From Tetrahymena thermophila SB210 (Eukaryota > Ciliophora > Oligohymenophorea > Hymenostomatida > Tetrahymenidae), in contig NW_002476368.1 of NCBI RefSeq assembly GCF_000189635.1, positions 582,489-646,488 on the forward strand: a DNA stretch of 64,000 bases. Reading direction: 5' to 3'. The position numbers and the translations under genes are program-made. Below the pieces are notes generated by a model. It saw only the letters and a list, made by a program, of their open reading frames with translations, was not told where the DNA came from and ran no database searches. Of this stretch, positions 26,181-38,707 are shown in pieces. Position 1 is the first letter of the stretch, and each line of letters opens with the position of its first letter.

Positions 26181-29100
26181 ATGAGCAGGATCATTAAAGA
26201 GCCCGAATTTTTTTAGTCAGGTATATTTTTAGAATTTTTTCAGCTTTTATCATCAAAGTTAATATAATGTATTATAGACAATAACTTTTCAAAAAATGGT
26301 TTTTTGTTTAATGCAAGGAAATAATAAGTTTGGTTTTCAAAGATAGGAAGAAATTTAAGTGTAAATACCTTTTTGTAATTAAAATAGATAGTAACAGAAG
26401 CTCAGTCATTACAAACTAAAGAGTATCTAATCTTAATGATTTATTAATACGTGCAAGAATCATATCTTTCAATTCCAACAATCGTTTAAGCAATATGAGT
26501 TAAATTTCTTAGTTAGATTTTGAGCAGTACTATTAAAATATAGACTTAAATTTGATAGTAAAGATTTAATCTTATGGCAAAATGATTTTACAGCGCAAGA
26601 AATATATCAAAATGCTATAAAAAGCCAAGTACAGATTATAGGTAATTAGAGAACTAGTCTGTACAGAAGAAAATTATGTCTAAAAACTACAACAATTGAG
26701 AGATGTTGTATATATACCTTTATTAAATCAAAGCAAGCCTATAGATCAGAGGAAAGATATTAAAGAGAACTAAATGCTTTAACAATAAACGTTTTAACTA
26801 CTTTAAGATGTTCAAATAAAGTAAGCTGATGTAGAAAATATTTTTGCAAATTTATAAGCGATAATAGAGCTAAATTCTAAGTTTGCAGAAGAAATGAAAC
26901 GCAGAAAAGAAAACCTACAATATAATGGAGTATTCACTGATGTGTGCGTTTAGTACGCTCCTTAATTAAAAATATATGTTACCTATTTAAACAATTATGA
27001 AAATGCAACAAAAATATTAAATAATTTGAAATTGAATAATCTCAATTTCAAGAAATTTTGTAATTATTTGGAGAATTATGATTTAAATGGCTATGATTTA
27101 TAGGATTTTCTGATTAAACCTGTTTAGCGTTTACCAAAATATCTATTATTACTAAAGGATTTGTTTAAAAACACTTTACCATCTCATTAGGATTATATCC
27201 ATGTGTAGACAGCAATAAATGAATTTAATGAGGTATGCTCTCACAACAATGAACAAATGGACAAATTTATTAGAGATAACAAGCTCATTGAGTTGCATCG
27301 TAAATTTTGTCTTCCTTTTTAATAATCAAACGAATAAAATAATTCCAATAACTCTTCTCTAAACTTGAGCTCAATAAAAAACACCCCTAAGAATTCTTAA
27401 CCAAATTTATTAGAAAGAAGTAAAAAAAGTATTTTTTTATAGCCTTTAAAGTAACCAATTTAAAATGCTAATGCAAATGGTGAGCTATAATTAATTTAAG
27501 CAGGAGTTAACAGAGAATTTCTATGGGAAGAAAACCTTTTTTTAGTTTAAGGTGATACTCAAAGGCAAGTTATTGTATATTTTTTGAATGACATTATTTT
27601 AGTTTCTGTAAAGGATAACTAGGAAAGAGAATACTTAATTAAATATTTGCCCTTGAATGAACAAAGCTCCTATAAGAATATGCCAGACTAAAAATATTTA
27701 AGTAATCTTTTTAGGATAATTGGAAAGAGCGATTCACTCACTTTTGTATGTGAAAACGATGAATTAAAAACATAGCTAATTAATAAGATTAATTATCAAA
27801 TAATTAGACCCTTGAGACTCAAGGCCAAACAAAAGATAAAGGAAAGAATTCCAGAATAAATTAGTCAAAGCAAACAAAATTCAACAAGTGAAGATCAAAA
27901 GAATTCAGTATCATAGATATCTTCTGAAGGATAAAAGGTAGAAGATGATTAATCAAAAGTAAATCAAGATTAAGATAGTAATAATAGAAGCTATTCTGAT
28001 AAAAGCCCAGTTAAATTAGATATTTGTGATGACTATTAATTTCCTATTGTAGTTACCGTTTTAGGTACAGAAGAAAGAAATTCTTCAAATTAAATGAAAG
28101 AAACTTACACAGTTTATATAGCCTAAATATAGATAGGAGAATCAATAAAATAAAAAATCTTTGTTAGGTATTCAGAAATGATTGAACTCAAGAAATTTAT
28201 AGAAAAATATATTAAGGAAATAACAGATTTAGAAAAGCTTCCAAAAGTTTTTATTTTCCATCATAAAACAAAAATTATTGAAAAAAGAAAAATCTTAATT
28301 GAAAATTTTCTTCAAAAAATATTATCAAGCTAATGTTTAAAAAACCATATTTTCTGTTCCTATATTTTATCTTAATTAGGGCTTCCTAATAACTTTTACT
28401 AGTTACCTTTAAATATTGGTGAATCCAACTTTGATTTTTTAAATGACATGGATAAAGAAGAAAATGCCACTAAATTAGTTATCTAAAGTAGATCATAATC
28501 AAAGTAAAATAAATAATATTTATTAATAAAATATTTTTATTTTATAACAATGCAAAGATTTATTTATTTTCATTTTCAAATAAATTATTTACCTATTTTC
28601 TATTTAACTTAAGTAATAATGAAGATGACTCATAGAATGAAGAGGATTCATTTAATTATGAGAACGGAAATGAAGAGGAAAATGACATGAACCGTAGTAA
28701 CAAAAATCAGTAAAGATAAATTTCAGTAGGAGCTAGCAGTTTTTATTAACCAAAGAATTATTTAGCTATGAAATAAAAGCTTTAAAGTAGTAGTGATTAG
28801 AACCAAATAGGTTAATTAAATGGGTAAGAAGATGGAGACTCAAATAACTTATCTAAGATGAATGAATCTTAAGATGTTTCTATGTCTTAAGTAAAGTAAT
28901 TTAATTCTTCAGGAATAAGACAAGCCCACTCAGTAAATTCAAGCAGTATCTATATCAATGATAGTACTAATAGTAGTATATAATATGCAGATAAGTAATA
29001 AAACACTTCTTTCAGTTAAGTTAATTCCAGCTAAATACTAAACAATTCTCTTTTTTATGAAGAGAAAGAAATAGAAATATTCACTCTTGATAAGAAAAGC

Positions 29101-30408
29101 TACAAAATAAACATCAACAGAAGCACAAAAGCTTTAGATGTATGCGAAATCCTGGCAAAAAAGTTATAATTAATCAGCTTTCTTGACTTTAGATTGTATA
29201 TCGAAGACGAAAAAAAGAAAATTCGTTTCTTGGATGATGATGAAATTATTTTTAAGCTTATGTTCAAAGATGAATTCAAAAAGAATGAGCTTGAAATGAA
29301 AATAGAGAAAGAATCTAGTAAGAAAAAGATTTTAGATTTTGGAGAAAGCATATTAAATAAGCTAGGATTAAAACATAATCATAAATATAAATTGAAATTT
29401 TGTAAATATATGTGGTTAGAAAAAGACTTAGAAGAATTTGATTACAAAAGCGATCCAGTTAGATTATAACTTATGGCTTCTCAGATATTGAATGATATAT
29501 CACAGATGAAATATGTGTTTAATGATAAAGACTACTTTCTTTACAGCTCTTTATATTTATTTATTAACCACCCAGAAGTTATATAATCAGCTAAAAAAGA
29601 TGGTGCATCAAAATAAGTAAAAAGTACTATTTACACTAAAATTAAAGAATTTTTACCAAATGAAATCATCAAGTAAAATAAAGAAAATGTCTGGGTAGAA
29701 AATCTCCTTATTTACATAGAAACCTTTTCAAATGAATTAGCAGAATCAATAAAGACAAATAAATAAATGATTAGAGAATCTATTAACTTATAAGATAATT
29801 AAAATCAAACACCCTCAGACGATATAAATGCAGCTATAAAAAGTTTTCAAGCTTCGAGCTAAAATGAAGAGTAAAATCAAGAAATTAGCCCAAGCAACAA
29901 ACTTGCTTAAAATAATTATTCCTAAAACTAAAATAGATAATCAACAATTTAAGGTATAGGGCATTTGCAATAAATAAGCACATCGATTATCACAAATAAA
30001 AAAAATATGGCATGTATGGTTTTATTAGATACCTTTAAAAAAACTCCATTATATGGTGCTACACTATTTTAGTGTGAAACATACAGCAAAACTATTAAAG
30101 AATCAAAAAAATAAATACCATAAAATGTTTTCATTTGTGTTAAATGTGACTCTATTCAAATACTGGATTCTTAAAAGTAAAAGAAGAAATAATTTAGTTT
30201 TCAAGATATTAAAGGAACTAGAGTTTTTCCTTCATCAATTACATTCATTCTCCGTAATGAATCTATTGCTTACAGATTCGATACTAATTAAAGTTTTGAA
30301 ATTAGCTAATTAATAACAGCTTATCAAAGTATATTAGTTGATATTGAAAAAAATGCTATGACTTTAGATGAAGAATCAAACAAATTTAAAATTTAAAATT
30401 AAATCTGA
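26181..30408 (+). CDS. RhoGEF with DH, PH, PX and FERM modules
   Basis: Predicted activator of Rho/Rac GTPases, 1316 residues. Proposed exons are 26181-26220, 26388-28503 and 28614-30408; they sum to 1317 codons with TGA at 30406-30408. The DH domain starts near residue 95 (VIRELVCTEENYVQKLQ) and includes DFLIKPVQRLPKYLLLLKDL, the conserved last DH helices. A PH-like segment spans about 386-503. A PX-like segment spans about 564-683 (VRYSEMIELKKF, then KLPKVFIFHHKTK, then a helical end), suggesting phosphoinositide binding. A Q/S/N-rich acidic linker follows. The C-terminus is FERM-like: ubiquitin-like F1 at about 879-975, helical F2 at 1004-1100 and PTB-like F3 at 1184-1295 (PLYGATLF, SFQDIKGTRVF, YRFDTNQSFEI). 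The first exon and intron are the least certain part; the frame requires a shift of 2 between the ATG and the DH frame, which the 167-nt intron supplies. It probably acts at membranes in actin or phagocytosis control. Confidence 0.88.
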
Positions 30409-30689
30409 ATTTATATATATTGATCAGTTAAATTAATTAAGCTGTTTTGCATTAATATCATTTTTTAAGTTAAAAATTTATTTTAAATTAATTTATCAAA
30501 TAAAACTTGTATTTTCAAAAGTATCTTAAAAGTTTAATGGAAATTTATACAAATTCAATAGATTTTTTAAATAATAAAAAGTAAAAATATACTAATCTTT
30601 TACTATAAAAATATTTATTTTAATAAGTAGTAACTGCTATGATAAATTTATTTATATTAATTTCAAAAAAGGATATTTGAAAAAAGTTG

Positions 30690-31127
30690 TCACTAATACC
30701 TATTTGATTTATAAAAAGATTAGTCATTTATTAACAGGGTTTTAAATTTGTAATATTTTTTGTCAAAATAGTCAAAAAATTTTTTTGACTGGACCTTCAG
30801 TCTAAGAGACGGAAGAATTTTTAAAACAATTTTTATTCATTTTACATAAAATGTTAGATTTTAAAATGTAAAGTACAAATAACAAATATATACCAAATAA
30901 AATATCTATATTATTAATTATTATAATCTCTAATTGCTCTATAAAAATCAAATTCTTCTTATCAGGGTCATTAGTATCCACCATCAGCATTATCTTCTTT
31001 TTACTTTAGAGGAATTGGTTATTTAATTGATAGAAAGAAAATAAAAAAATTACTTTTTCAGTACAATATTTTCTTCACCTAATCCATTATTTTTTTTTTA
31101 GTTCAGGTTCGAAACCTCTTGCGATAC
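30690..31127 (-). CDS. possible HP1 chromoshadow-like C-terminal fragment
   Basis: Three short coding-like stretches on the minus strand can be joined in frame. Exon A (from 31127) reads GIARGFEPELKKKQWI, close to the GFARGLEPE opening of HP1 chromoshadow domains. A GT-AG intron leads to KKKIMLMVDTNDPDKKNLIF, positioned where HP1 has its strand with LMFLMKW. A second intron leads to LKVQSKKFFDYFDKKYYKF, positioned like the final chromoshadow helix (VVISFYEERL), ending at TGA 30692-30690. Chromoshadow domains dimerise and bind heterochromatin partners. No chromodomain or start codon was found upstream to 31784, so this may be a remnant, a gene with distant exons, or coincidence. The joins are not uniquely determined. 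Confidence 0.35.
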
Positions 31128-31784
31128 CTTTTTTTATTATTTTAAATTTTCTTTAAATTTTTTAAATAATATTTATTATTCTACTAAATATTTATTTCCT
31201 ACTACAGAAATAATTATCAGAGAATAGCAATAAACAAAAGAGAATAAAATATTGTTTATTCTTTTTTAAAAAGCAATATTTTTAAAATAATTTACTTTGA
31301 TACAAGCACTTGATTGAGTGAACAATTAGCTTTAATTAAATTTATTTTCCTAAATTTATATCATTATCAAATTCAAATTATAAAATTTGCTAACCTCTAT
31401 TAAACACTTTCTGACGAATCTATTTAAATATCAGAATAGAAATGATATTCGGAGATCAAATAGTATATTGATAAGAAATTAAGATGATTTATTATCAAAA
31501 AAAAAATAAAACTATTAAGCTCATCAGAATTAACGAGTTAATAGAAAACATCAGTATAATTATTTAACAATAAAAGAAATACAAATACACTTATTATGAT
31601 TTTTAATAGGTAGATGATCAGACAGAGTCTTACTAAATATAGATAAATTTATTATTTTTAACCAAAGTGATTCATTTAATGTTTGCTTATAGTTACTATT
31701 TAAAAATTTAAAACATCATTAATAATAATATATAAATAAATAAACTAATAATAAATAAATATATATATATATTAATTTATTAAA
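31128..31784. other. AT-rich spacer, no firm gene
   Basis: The region upstream of the tetraspanin-like gene. It could hold missing upstream exons of the chromoshadow-like fragment, but I found no chromodomain motif. Short hydrophobic open stretches on the minus strand near 31540-31670 were not convincing. Confidence 0.5.
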
Positions 31785-32787
31785 ATGTAAAACGAACAAC
31801 TTATAACTGAGCCTAAAGATTTCAGAACTGAGATTAAAAAATCTAATAAAGCATTCTTAATTTTCTTTTAAGTTTTAGCTTTCTTGGTTGTGATATCAGA
31901 AGTCCTATTTATTATTTCATCATGTATGCTTAATTCAGTAGATTTAGAAGTAACCTTATAAATTCTTATAATTATTTCATCGTCTACTGCAATTGTATGC
32001 ATTATGATATCTATATACCTATTTTGCAGATTAAGAGGGAGCTCAAAAGATTTTACAATTATCAGCTATGTTGCTTCCTTGCTTATATGGACAAATATAG
32101 CCTTGGCGATTTTAACTTATATTTTAAGTGGGTTAGATACATTTTGCCACAGTAAAATAAAGTTTTTTTTTATTTATTTCATAAAAACTTACACTAAAAA
32201 AATTAGATTATATGATACATCATTCTGGTTATTATGATGGGTCTTATATATCAGTTTTCATGTCTACTGATTAAATATAATGCTATTCAAATGTAGATTA
32301 GACAGATCAAGTTTATATAAATGCAATAAATTACCTTTAAAAGGTTTGTAAAAGTGATGCATCTTGCATGGATTTATCTTCTTTACATGTTTATTTCATA
32401 AAAAGAGAACTTTCGTTATAATTAGCTGCTATTTTTATCGGTGCAATAATGAATATTATTTATCTCTTTTCTTTATTAAAACTAGTACGAATAATTAAAT
32501 TAACTGAAGAGAAAATTGCTTAAAGTCTTTTGGTAAATAACTATAATAACATTTAAAATTAAGCTAACATAAATATGAGCTCAAACAATAATATGTAATA
32601 CTAACCTGCATGCTTTTAAGGTAATACTAATCCACCTCTTGTTTAATAAAATTAGTAGTAATAAAATTAATTTTAGTAGTACAACTAATAAAACAATCCT
32701 TTAAATATTCCTAATTATACTAACAATAATTATTAATATGTAAATCAAAATTAATAATAATATTAATAAAATTAATTTATTAATTGA
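31785..32787 (+). CDS. four-TM tetraspanin-like membrane protein
   Basis: 315 residues from two exons, 31785-32151 and 32207-32787, split by a 55-nt phase-1 intron. Three hydrophobic helices (around FLIFFQVLAFLVV, LQILIIISSSTAIV and YVASLLIWTNIALAIL) precede a loop of about 90 residues with four cysteines. A fourth helix follows (LAAIFIGAIMNIIYLF). The C-terminal ~75 residues are almost all Q and N, largely TAA and TAG codons. The topology of short N-terminus, small loop, three TMs, large Cys-bearing loop and TM4 is that of tetraspanins, but the diagnostic CCG motif is missing, so this is tetraspanin-like by architecture only. The intron lies at the start of the large loop. Location is presumably the plasma membrane or vesicles. 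Confidence 0.85.
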
Positions 32788-33247
32788 AATGATTAAAGTT
32801 TATTTAAATTATTATAAAACCTTTAGATTAAAATTATTTGCTGTTTATTTTTGATTGAGCAAATTTATTATTGCATTGCTTTATATTTATAATAATTCAG
32901 TTATTTTCTTAATTTAAAATCTTAAGATAATAATATTAAATTTTTTAATTATATAAATTTTATTTTTAATTTAAATATTAATGTAAATTAAATATTTTTA
33001 ATAATTTGATATAAATCAAGAAAAATTTACTTAAATATTTTGTTATGAAACTAATTTTAATGAATTTATATGTTTAGCAAATTATTTAATATCAGATTAA
33101 TAGAAATTCTACTTAAATAAATTGTTCTAATTTTCAAAATATGTTGCATAAAAATTTGTATAAATATGTTAATTTTTAAAATTATCAAATTTATTTAAAT
33201 TAATTCAAAGTATCTAAAAAATCAAAAAGATATATAAAATATAGGAG
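32788..33247. other. AT-rich spacer, nothing seen
   Basis: A 460-bp spacer between two tandem plus-strand genes, presumably holding the 3' end of the first and the promoter of the second. No motif was recognised. Confidence 0.6.
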
Positions 33248-34627
33248 ATGTACGGAAGAATAAAAGAATAGAAATTAAGAACTAACAATATAAATTTCTC
33301 AGTAGAATCAGTTAAAAATGAATTAGAGGGATTTATAGATGATGAAAATAAAAGAGTTAATATAGATTCAGCTAAAAAAAGAGCAGTTTTATAAGGTAAC
33401 ATCTAATCAATATTGTATTAGGCATATTAAAAATTTGCAATTCATTTATAATGGCTGACAAATTCATATGCGAATTTGCTCTTAATTTATTAAAATATTA
33501 TTTAATAAAATAAATAGGAATGGATTATGGTGGATTTAGATAAATGGTTTTAGGCGCACATTTATTTAGCATTAAATCGAAAGAACTTATAGATATGAGT
33601 GCAGATAGAGTAAATAAAAAGAATGGTAAGATTTATTATTTACTCATTATAAAAATTAAAAATGCATGCATATAAATAAATAGAAATTGTGCTCAATAGT
33701 AGCTTGACAACTTTCAATAACGTTGTAGATTTAAGCGCAAGACAAAAGGAAGAAATAGAGTAAATAAATCTAAGAATAGCAGAGATGTTAGCAAATAATG
33801 AGCTTTAAGCCAATAGTTTTAGAGATTTTAAGAAAAATTTTGATTCTCAATACAAATTTCCTATTGATGATGTAGCAGCTCAAAATATTTACTTGTATTT
33901 AAATTATAAAATTAATGATGATAAATATTAAAAATTATTTTATATTTAAAATAATTAATTATGAATAAGCATAATAGAAATAATAAAAGCGAAGAATAAT
34001 ATTTATTTGATTAGAAATGGAAAGTTTAATAAGTATTTATTTATATTATTTTTAAATAAAAATCAATAGGATATTTAAATCATAAAAGGAAGAAAACTTT
34101 AAAAAAATATTTTCTCTTGATTTTGATGTTTCGTATTTCATCAAAATTATCAAAGTAATGAAGTATGTAATTTAAGAATCTCTTGTACCAAATTAAAATG
34201 CTTTAGAGTTACTTTTCTTAATGGAATTTTTAGATTGTAATATTGAATTCTTTTTTAAAAATGAATATTCAAAATAAATTTTAATAAAGAAATGAGCAAA
34301 GTTAAAGACTTCTAGTTTTCTGTGCCTAAATTTTTAAGTTCTAAAGAAAAAGTGGAGTTAAAAGAATTTATGGAGTTTCTAAAGTAGAGCATTTAATAAG
34401 TGTAATAAACAAAGGTAGATTCTCAAGATAAATAATTAAAAGAAAAATCTGATGAGAATTAGATAGAATAAAATAATGAAGTAGAAAATGATAATAAAGA
34501 AAATTTATAAAATGAATAATAGTAATTAGATTAAGAAAACAGTAATTCAGATTAATAAAATTAACAAATTGACGAAAAAATATTACAAGATTTGTTTAAT
34601 AAGCTCGAATCTTACTACATCAGATGA
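33248..34627 (+). CDS. CCDC103: CCDC103/DNAAF19 dynein arm attachment factor
   Basis: 335 residues from six exons: 33248-33395, 33518-33625, 33684-33894, 33978-34032, 34089-34236 and 34290-34627. They sum to 336 codons. CCDC103 is needed to attach outer dynein arms to ciliary microtubules. The N-terminal third matches the dynein-attachment-factor domain: KKRAVLQGMDYGGFRQMVLG corresponds to the human [22 protein letters not shown] region. Residues of about 135-250 match an RPAP3_C-type domain (FRDFKKNF, EENFKKIFSLDFDVSYFI, MSKVKDFQFSVPKFLSSKEK), as in animal CCDC103. The final ~70 residues are an acidic Q/N/E-rich extension ending in a short helix. The introns between 33895 and 34289 were chosen because they keep frame and restore the domain. 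A free-swimming ciliate needs this gene. No other dynein gene is nearby. Confidence 0.88.
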
Positions 34628-35824
34628 TTAATTATTTTAAAAATATAAGCTGGTCATAATTTTATAAATGTAATTTAAAATTTAAAATGTATGAAAAAAA
34701 ATATTTACTTATTTTTATTTTGTCTTAATGATTAAATTAGCTATAAAATATTAATAATATCTTTAAATAAAAAAAATATTCTGTTCGAAACTCACTACTG
34801 CTTAATGTAATTTATTCTTTTATATAATTTTTAAAAATATATTATGTATTATTTATTATCTAATTAGCATTAATCTTTTTAAACACCAATACATTATTTA
34901 TTTTTAAAAATGCAAACGCTCTTTTTTTTTAAATATTTTTTATTATTTTGAATTATTGTATAAGTTTTAAGAATAAATATTTTAAAGTAGATTATAAAAA
35001 TGTTTGGATTTAAAAAATTAAATTGTATTAAGTTTTAAATTGTTAGGATCTTCATATTCTATATGGAAATTAAAATATTAAAAAACTATGAAATATTTTA
35101 AGTTGGTTCTCACTAAAAGTGTAAAATAAAATAAATGACCCGATTATTGTTATTAATTTTGAAAATCAAATTAATTTGTTCTTCAATTTTAAATATAGAA
35201 ATTTTATAAAATAAAATTATAAATTTTTAGTTTAATTTTTAGAAATAATATTTTGCAAGTAATTTACAAATTTGTGAAATAGATTACATGACTGGTTATA
35301 ATTTATTATTAATAACTTTTTATGCATATTTGGTTCGGTTTTTTGTATGCTTCACAAATTAAATTAATTGTACAAAAATAAAAGAAAGGAGTAAATTGAA
35401 AAAGTAAAATAAAAAGCATAAATAGTATCGATTAATTTGGATGAGAGATAATAGAAATAAGGGTAGTTCATTTCATACCTTAAAAATGCACGGCCTTATT
35501 TACTTCAGAATATCAAAAATTGCAAAAAATAAATTAATCAATATATTTTAGATCAAGTACTTTGATAATATTAGATAAATAAATAGATATTTTCAGGGTA
35601 GCTACATATTTTCTTTCTAGTTTTACATAAATTAAAAATCATAAGTGGATAGTTGAAAGTACATATTAAATCTTTCACTGAAAAAGGAATTAATAATTAA
35701 TAAACAAAGAAAACTTACATCTGATTTATTAAAAATTTTTAATTTTTTGTTTGATCGATTGATCAATAATCTAACTTTCTATAAAAAAACAAAGAAAAAT
35801 AAGAAGTAGAGTAAAAATTAAAAT
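34628..35824. other. AT-rich spacer, nothing seen
   Basis: A 1.2-kb spacer between tandem plus-strand genes. The stretch 35440-35530 is slightly richer in G/C but has no extended open frame on either strand and no recognisable structured RNA. Confidence 0.6.
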
Positions 35825-38707
35825 ATGATTAGAAAACTTGCTAATTACATTATTAGGCCATAAAGGTAAAATAGTTAGACAATGATTAGCATTTTAATAC
35901 TTTTGTCATTCATTAAAAAGATTAAAGATGGCATTTTGTAGCTAAATTTCATATTTATAGGGTAATATATGAAGATTCTGATTTAGGTGAAAAGCAATTT
36001 ATGCATAATTATTCAATGATACATCGAGAAGATTTTGATGTAATAATTTTCTAAATTACTGCTTTAAAAAGCAGTTTAACTAAAATAAAATTGAATAAAA
36101 TAACAATTTAATTATTTAGTTAAAAAATAAGAGAGACCAGACAATAAAATGTAGTCTTTTCAGGTAAAAAAGCTATGAGTTTGGGGTAATAATTTGGTTA
36201 AAATACAAATATTGAAAAGGACTTTTATGGCAAAGCATAAATAATTAAAATAGAAAATTAAGAGTTTATATTATTTAGTAGTAATTGTATTTTCTTTTCT
36301 AAATAAAGTCTTAATAGAATTGTGTTATATTTTGCCATGGTAATTCTGGTAATAGAACCGCTATCTTTGAATGCCTCAATTTTATACTTGATAGAGGATT
36401 TCTTGCATTTTGTTTTGATTTCACAGGGTAATATTCTTGGCTAAATTTTTTATTGATGAATGAATTTAATATAGCTATTTTATTTTTTTTCTTTATAATG
36501 AAATTTTGTATTGTTTATTTCTGATTACTATTGTAGAATTTCAGAGTTGTTTTCTAATTGTTTTTTCTTAATCGTAAAGTTGTGGCAATTCAGATGGAGA
36601 CCACATTACTCTGGGCTACAAAGAAAGCTAAGATTTAGAAACTGTAGTTGATTATGTTAAATCTTTAGGTTACGTCAATAAGTAATTAATTTAGCTATCA
36701 ATTTAATTTAGTTTTTTTTGTTAACTTACTTGTAATATTTCAAAAATCTAAAAGTAATAAGCTGGTTTGTGGTTTATTTGACAAATTTTTCAATTTTCTT
36801 GTAAAAAGTAAATAGTAATAAAAACTAAGTATATATAAAAATCTAATTGCCTATTATACTTAACTCTAAATAAAATCCACAAAAAAAAAATTTTAATCTA
36901 ATTCTTTGATTTTGAGTAAAATAACTGCAATAATTATAGTTATAGTCAAATGTTAAAAAACTAGATAAAAAATAACATATAAACAAACAAACAAAAAGAA
37001 TATTAAATAATAAATATATAATAGAATTGCAATTTGGGGTAGATCAATGGGCGCTGCAACAACCCTTTTATATGTAAAAGAAAATCCTAACGCTGTAGAT
37101 GCTATTTGCTTAGACTCTCCATTTGCGAACCTCAAAATATTGATTTATGAATTCATTTAAAAATTCAAAGTAGTTTGATTTGATGTTTGAGTTTTAAAAT
37201 TCTTTATATGTCTTTTAAAATAAAAATAAAGGTATTCGCTGACATTTTTGGTGATATCTTATACCAGAAAGTAAAAGCACAAATCGAACAAGACTGGAAT
37301 GTTAATATAGAGTAAAATTTTAATCAAATTATATAGTAATTAAAATTATGTAAATTTAAATAAATAAAAGCAATATAAATCCAATCGAATGTACTCAGCA
37401 CGTGAGAATTCCTGCTATATTTTTGCATGCCCTTCATGATACTATCATAAATAAAGATCACTCAGATAAAATAGTTAAAGTAAAATATATATTATTAAGA
37501 AATTATAACTCTTGCATAAATTTAAAATATAATTGAACCAGTTGTTATTTCTATAAAGAATAATTTAATTCACATTAATTTTTTATCAAATTTGATTTAA
37601 TTAAATTAAAAGCTGTATAAGGGCAGGAAAAAATATTATAACTTTAGTGGTGGACATAATGACATAAGGAATGATTAGCTATACAATGAAGTTATGAATT
37701 TTTTTGAAGAAATCTTTGGAAAATCTCAAACCAGCATTACAAGTTGCCATAACCTAGAAGATTATAAGCAAGATAATATTTAATCCTTCAAGTAAATCAA
37801 TAAATTTGTTAAATAAACATGCTCTTTCATATTATAATTTTTACTTACATAGTCCAATTAACTTTAGTACATCAAGCTTTGGTGGCGATAGCGATATAAA
37901 AAATGATCTATTGACAGAATAACAGAAAGATAGACTTTATGTAAATAGATAAGCAAAAAGATCTAAAATTTTCTTTAAAACAGGTACAACTAATTTAATT
38001 CATTTTTAAAAATAATTTGCTAAAATTAGTTTTAATTTAAACATTAAGAGTAAACATATTTTTTATATAAAAAGAAAATCTAATTAATAAAGATGGCGAT
38101 AACGATGCCATGAATAGAAGTTTTGTGAAAATAAGAGATCTAAACATCTAAAGAAGAATAAGCAAAAAAAGTTAATCAAATTAATATATTTAATTATTTT
38201 TTAATTGTTATTTTGTCTAAAGAAACAACAATTCTACTTAAAAACTTCGTTGAAATGACTGAAGATAGTGATGATGACTATTATGAAAATTAAGATACAA
38301 AAACTTAATATAATAAGATACTTACTTCAAATGGTAATATAAAAAACGAATTCTAGTAAGACGATAACTTACCCATAAGAAGCAAAAGTAACAGCATTCT
38401 TAAATCTAGCACAGTTGAAATAATAATAGATAACTAAGGTAGAGAGAGAGGCATCTCTCCTAGCAAAAAAAACTAGCTCTCAGGGCGTTAATTGCATTCG
38501 TAAGAATTTGAAGTAGATGATGATGAGTTTGACTGTGAAGATAACCAAAAACATATGCCAAACACAAACGAATGCTTTTCTTTTAAAAAATATTCTATTT
38601 ATAAACATGCTTCTTCAAATAATCACGAATAAGTAAACTTATTATTATCATAAATTAATCTGAGATTATTGTTTTTTTAAATAAAGTTTGAAAAGACTTC
38701 ATTTTGA
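35825..38707 (+). CDS. alpha/beta hydrolase with acidic C-terminal extension
   Basis: A gene of about 12 exons starting MIRKLANYIIRP, a typical ciliate start for this family. Exons as read: 35825-35865, 35961-36039, 36120-36163, about 36279-36427, 36580-36681, 37025-37169, 37232-37311, 37371-37479, 37613-37791, 37853-37983, 38075-38170 and 38223-38707. The core has the strand-turn CVIFCHGNSGN, then GCGNSDGDH, the nucleophile elbow GRSMGA with the catalytic Ser, an acid region (LHALHDTIIN) and the catalytic His in SGGHNDIR, so the triad looks intact. It resembles ABHD17/BAAT-like serine hydrolases; substrate unknown. After the hydrolase core there are ~250 extra residues rich in S, D, E, N and K. 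The junction between 36163 and about 36279 does not keep phase with the acceptors I can see, so one small exon is probably missing there. Confidence 0.82.

Noticed and set aside
26221-26277. Alternative first introns of the RhoGEF (23 nt ending at 26243, or 57 nt ending at 26277).
   Set aside because: The first is too short for this organism and the second leaves the frame running into TGA near 26495; the 167-nt intron to 26387 keeps frame to the DH domain.
29100-29351. Serine/phenylalanine-rich minus-strand open frame.
   Set aside because: It is the complement of AAA/GAA-rich codons in the FERM part of the RhoGEF; the low-complexity S/F composition is typical of such shadows.
31106-31116. 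GGTTCGAAACC, a perfect RNA polymerase III box B followed by a T run, suggesting a tRNA-like gene.
   Set aside because: No A box, cloverleaf or pairing partner is present; the stretch instead encodes ARGFEP on the minus strand, and the palindromic core makes a chance match easy.
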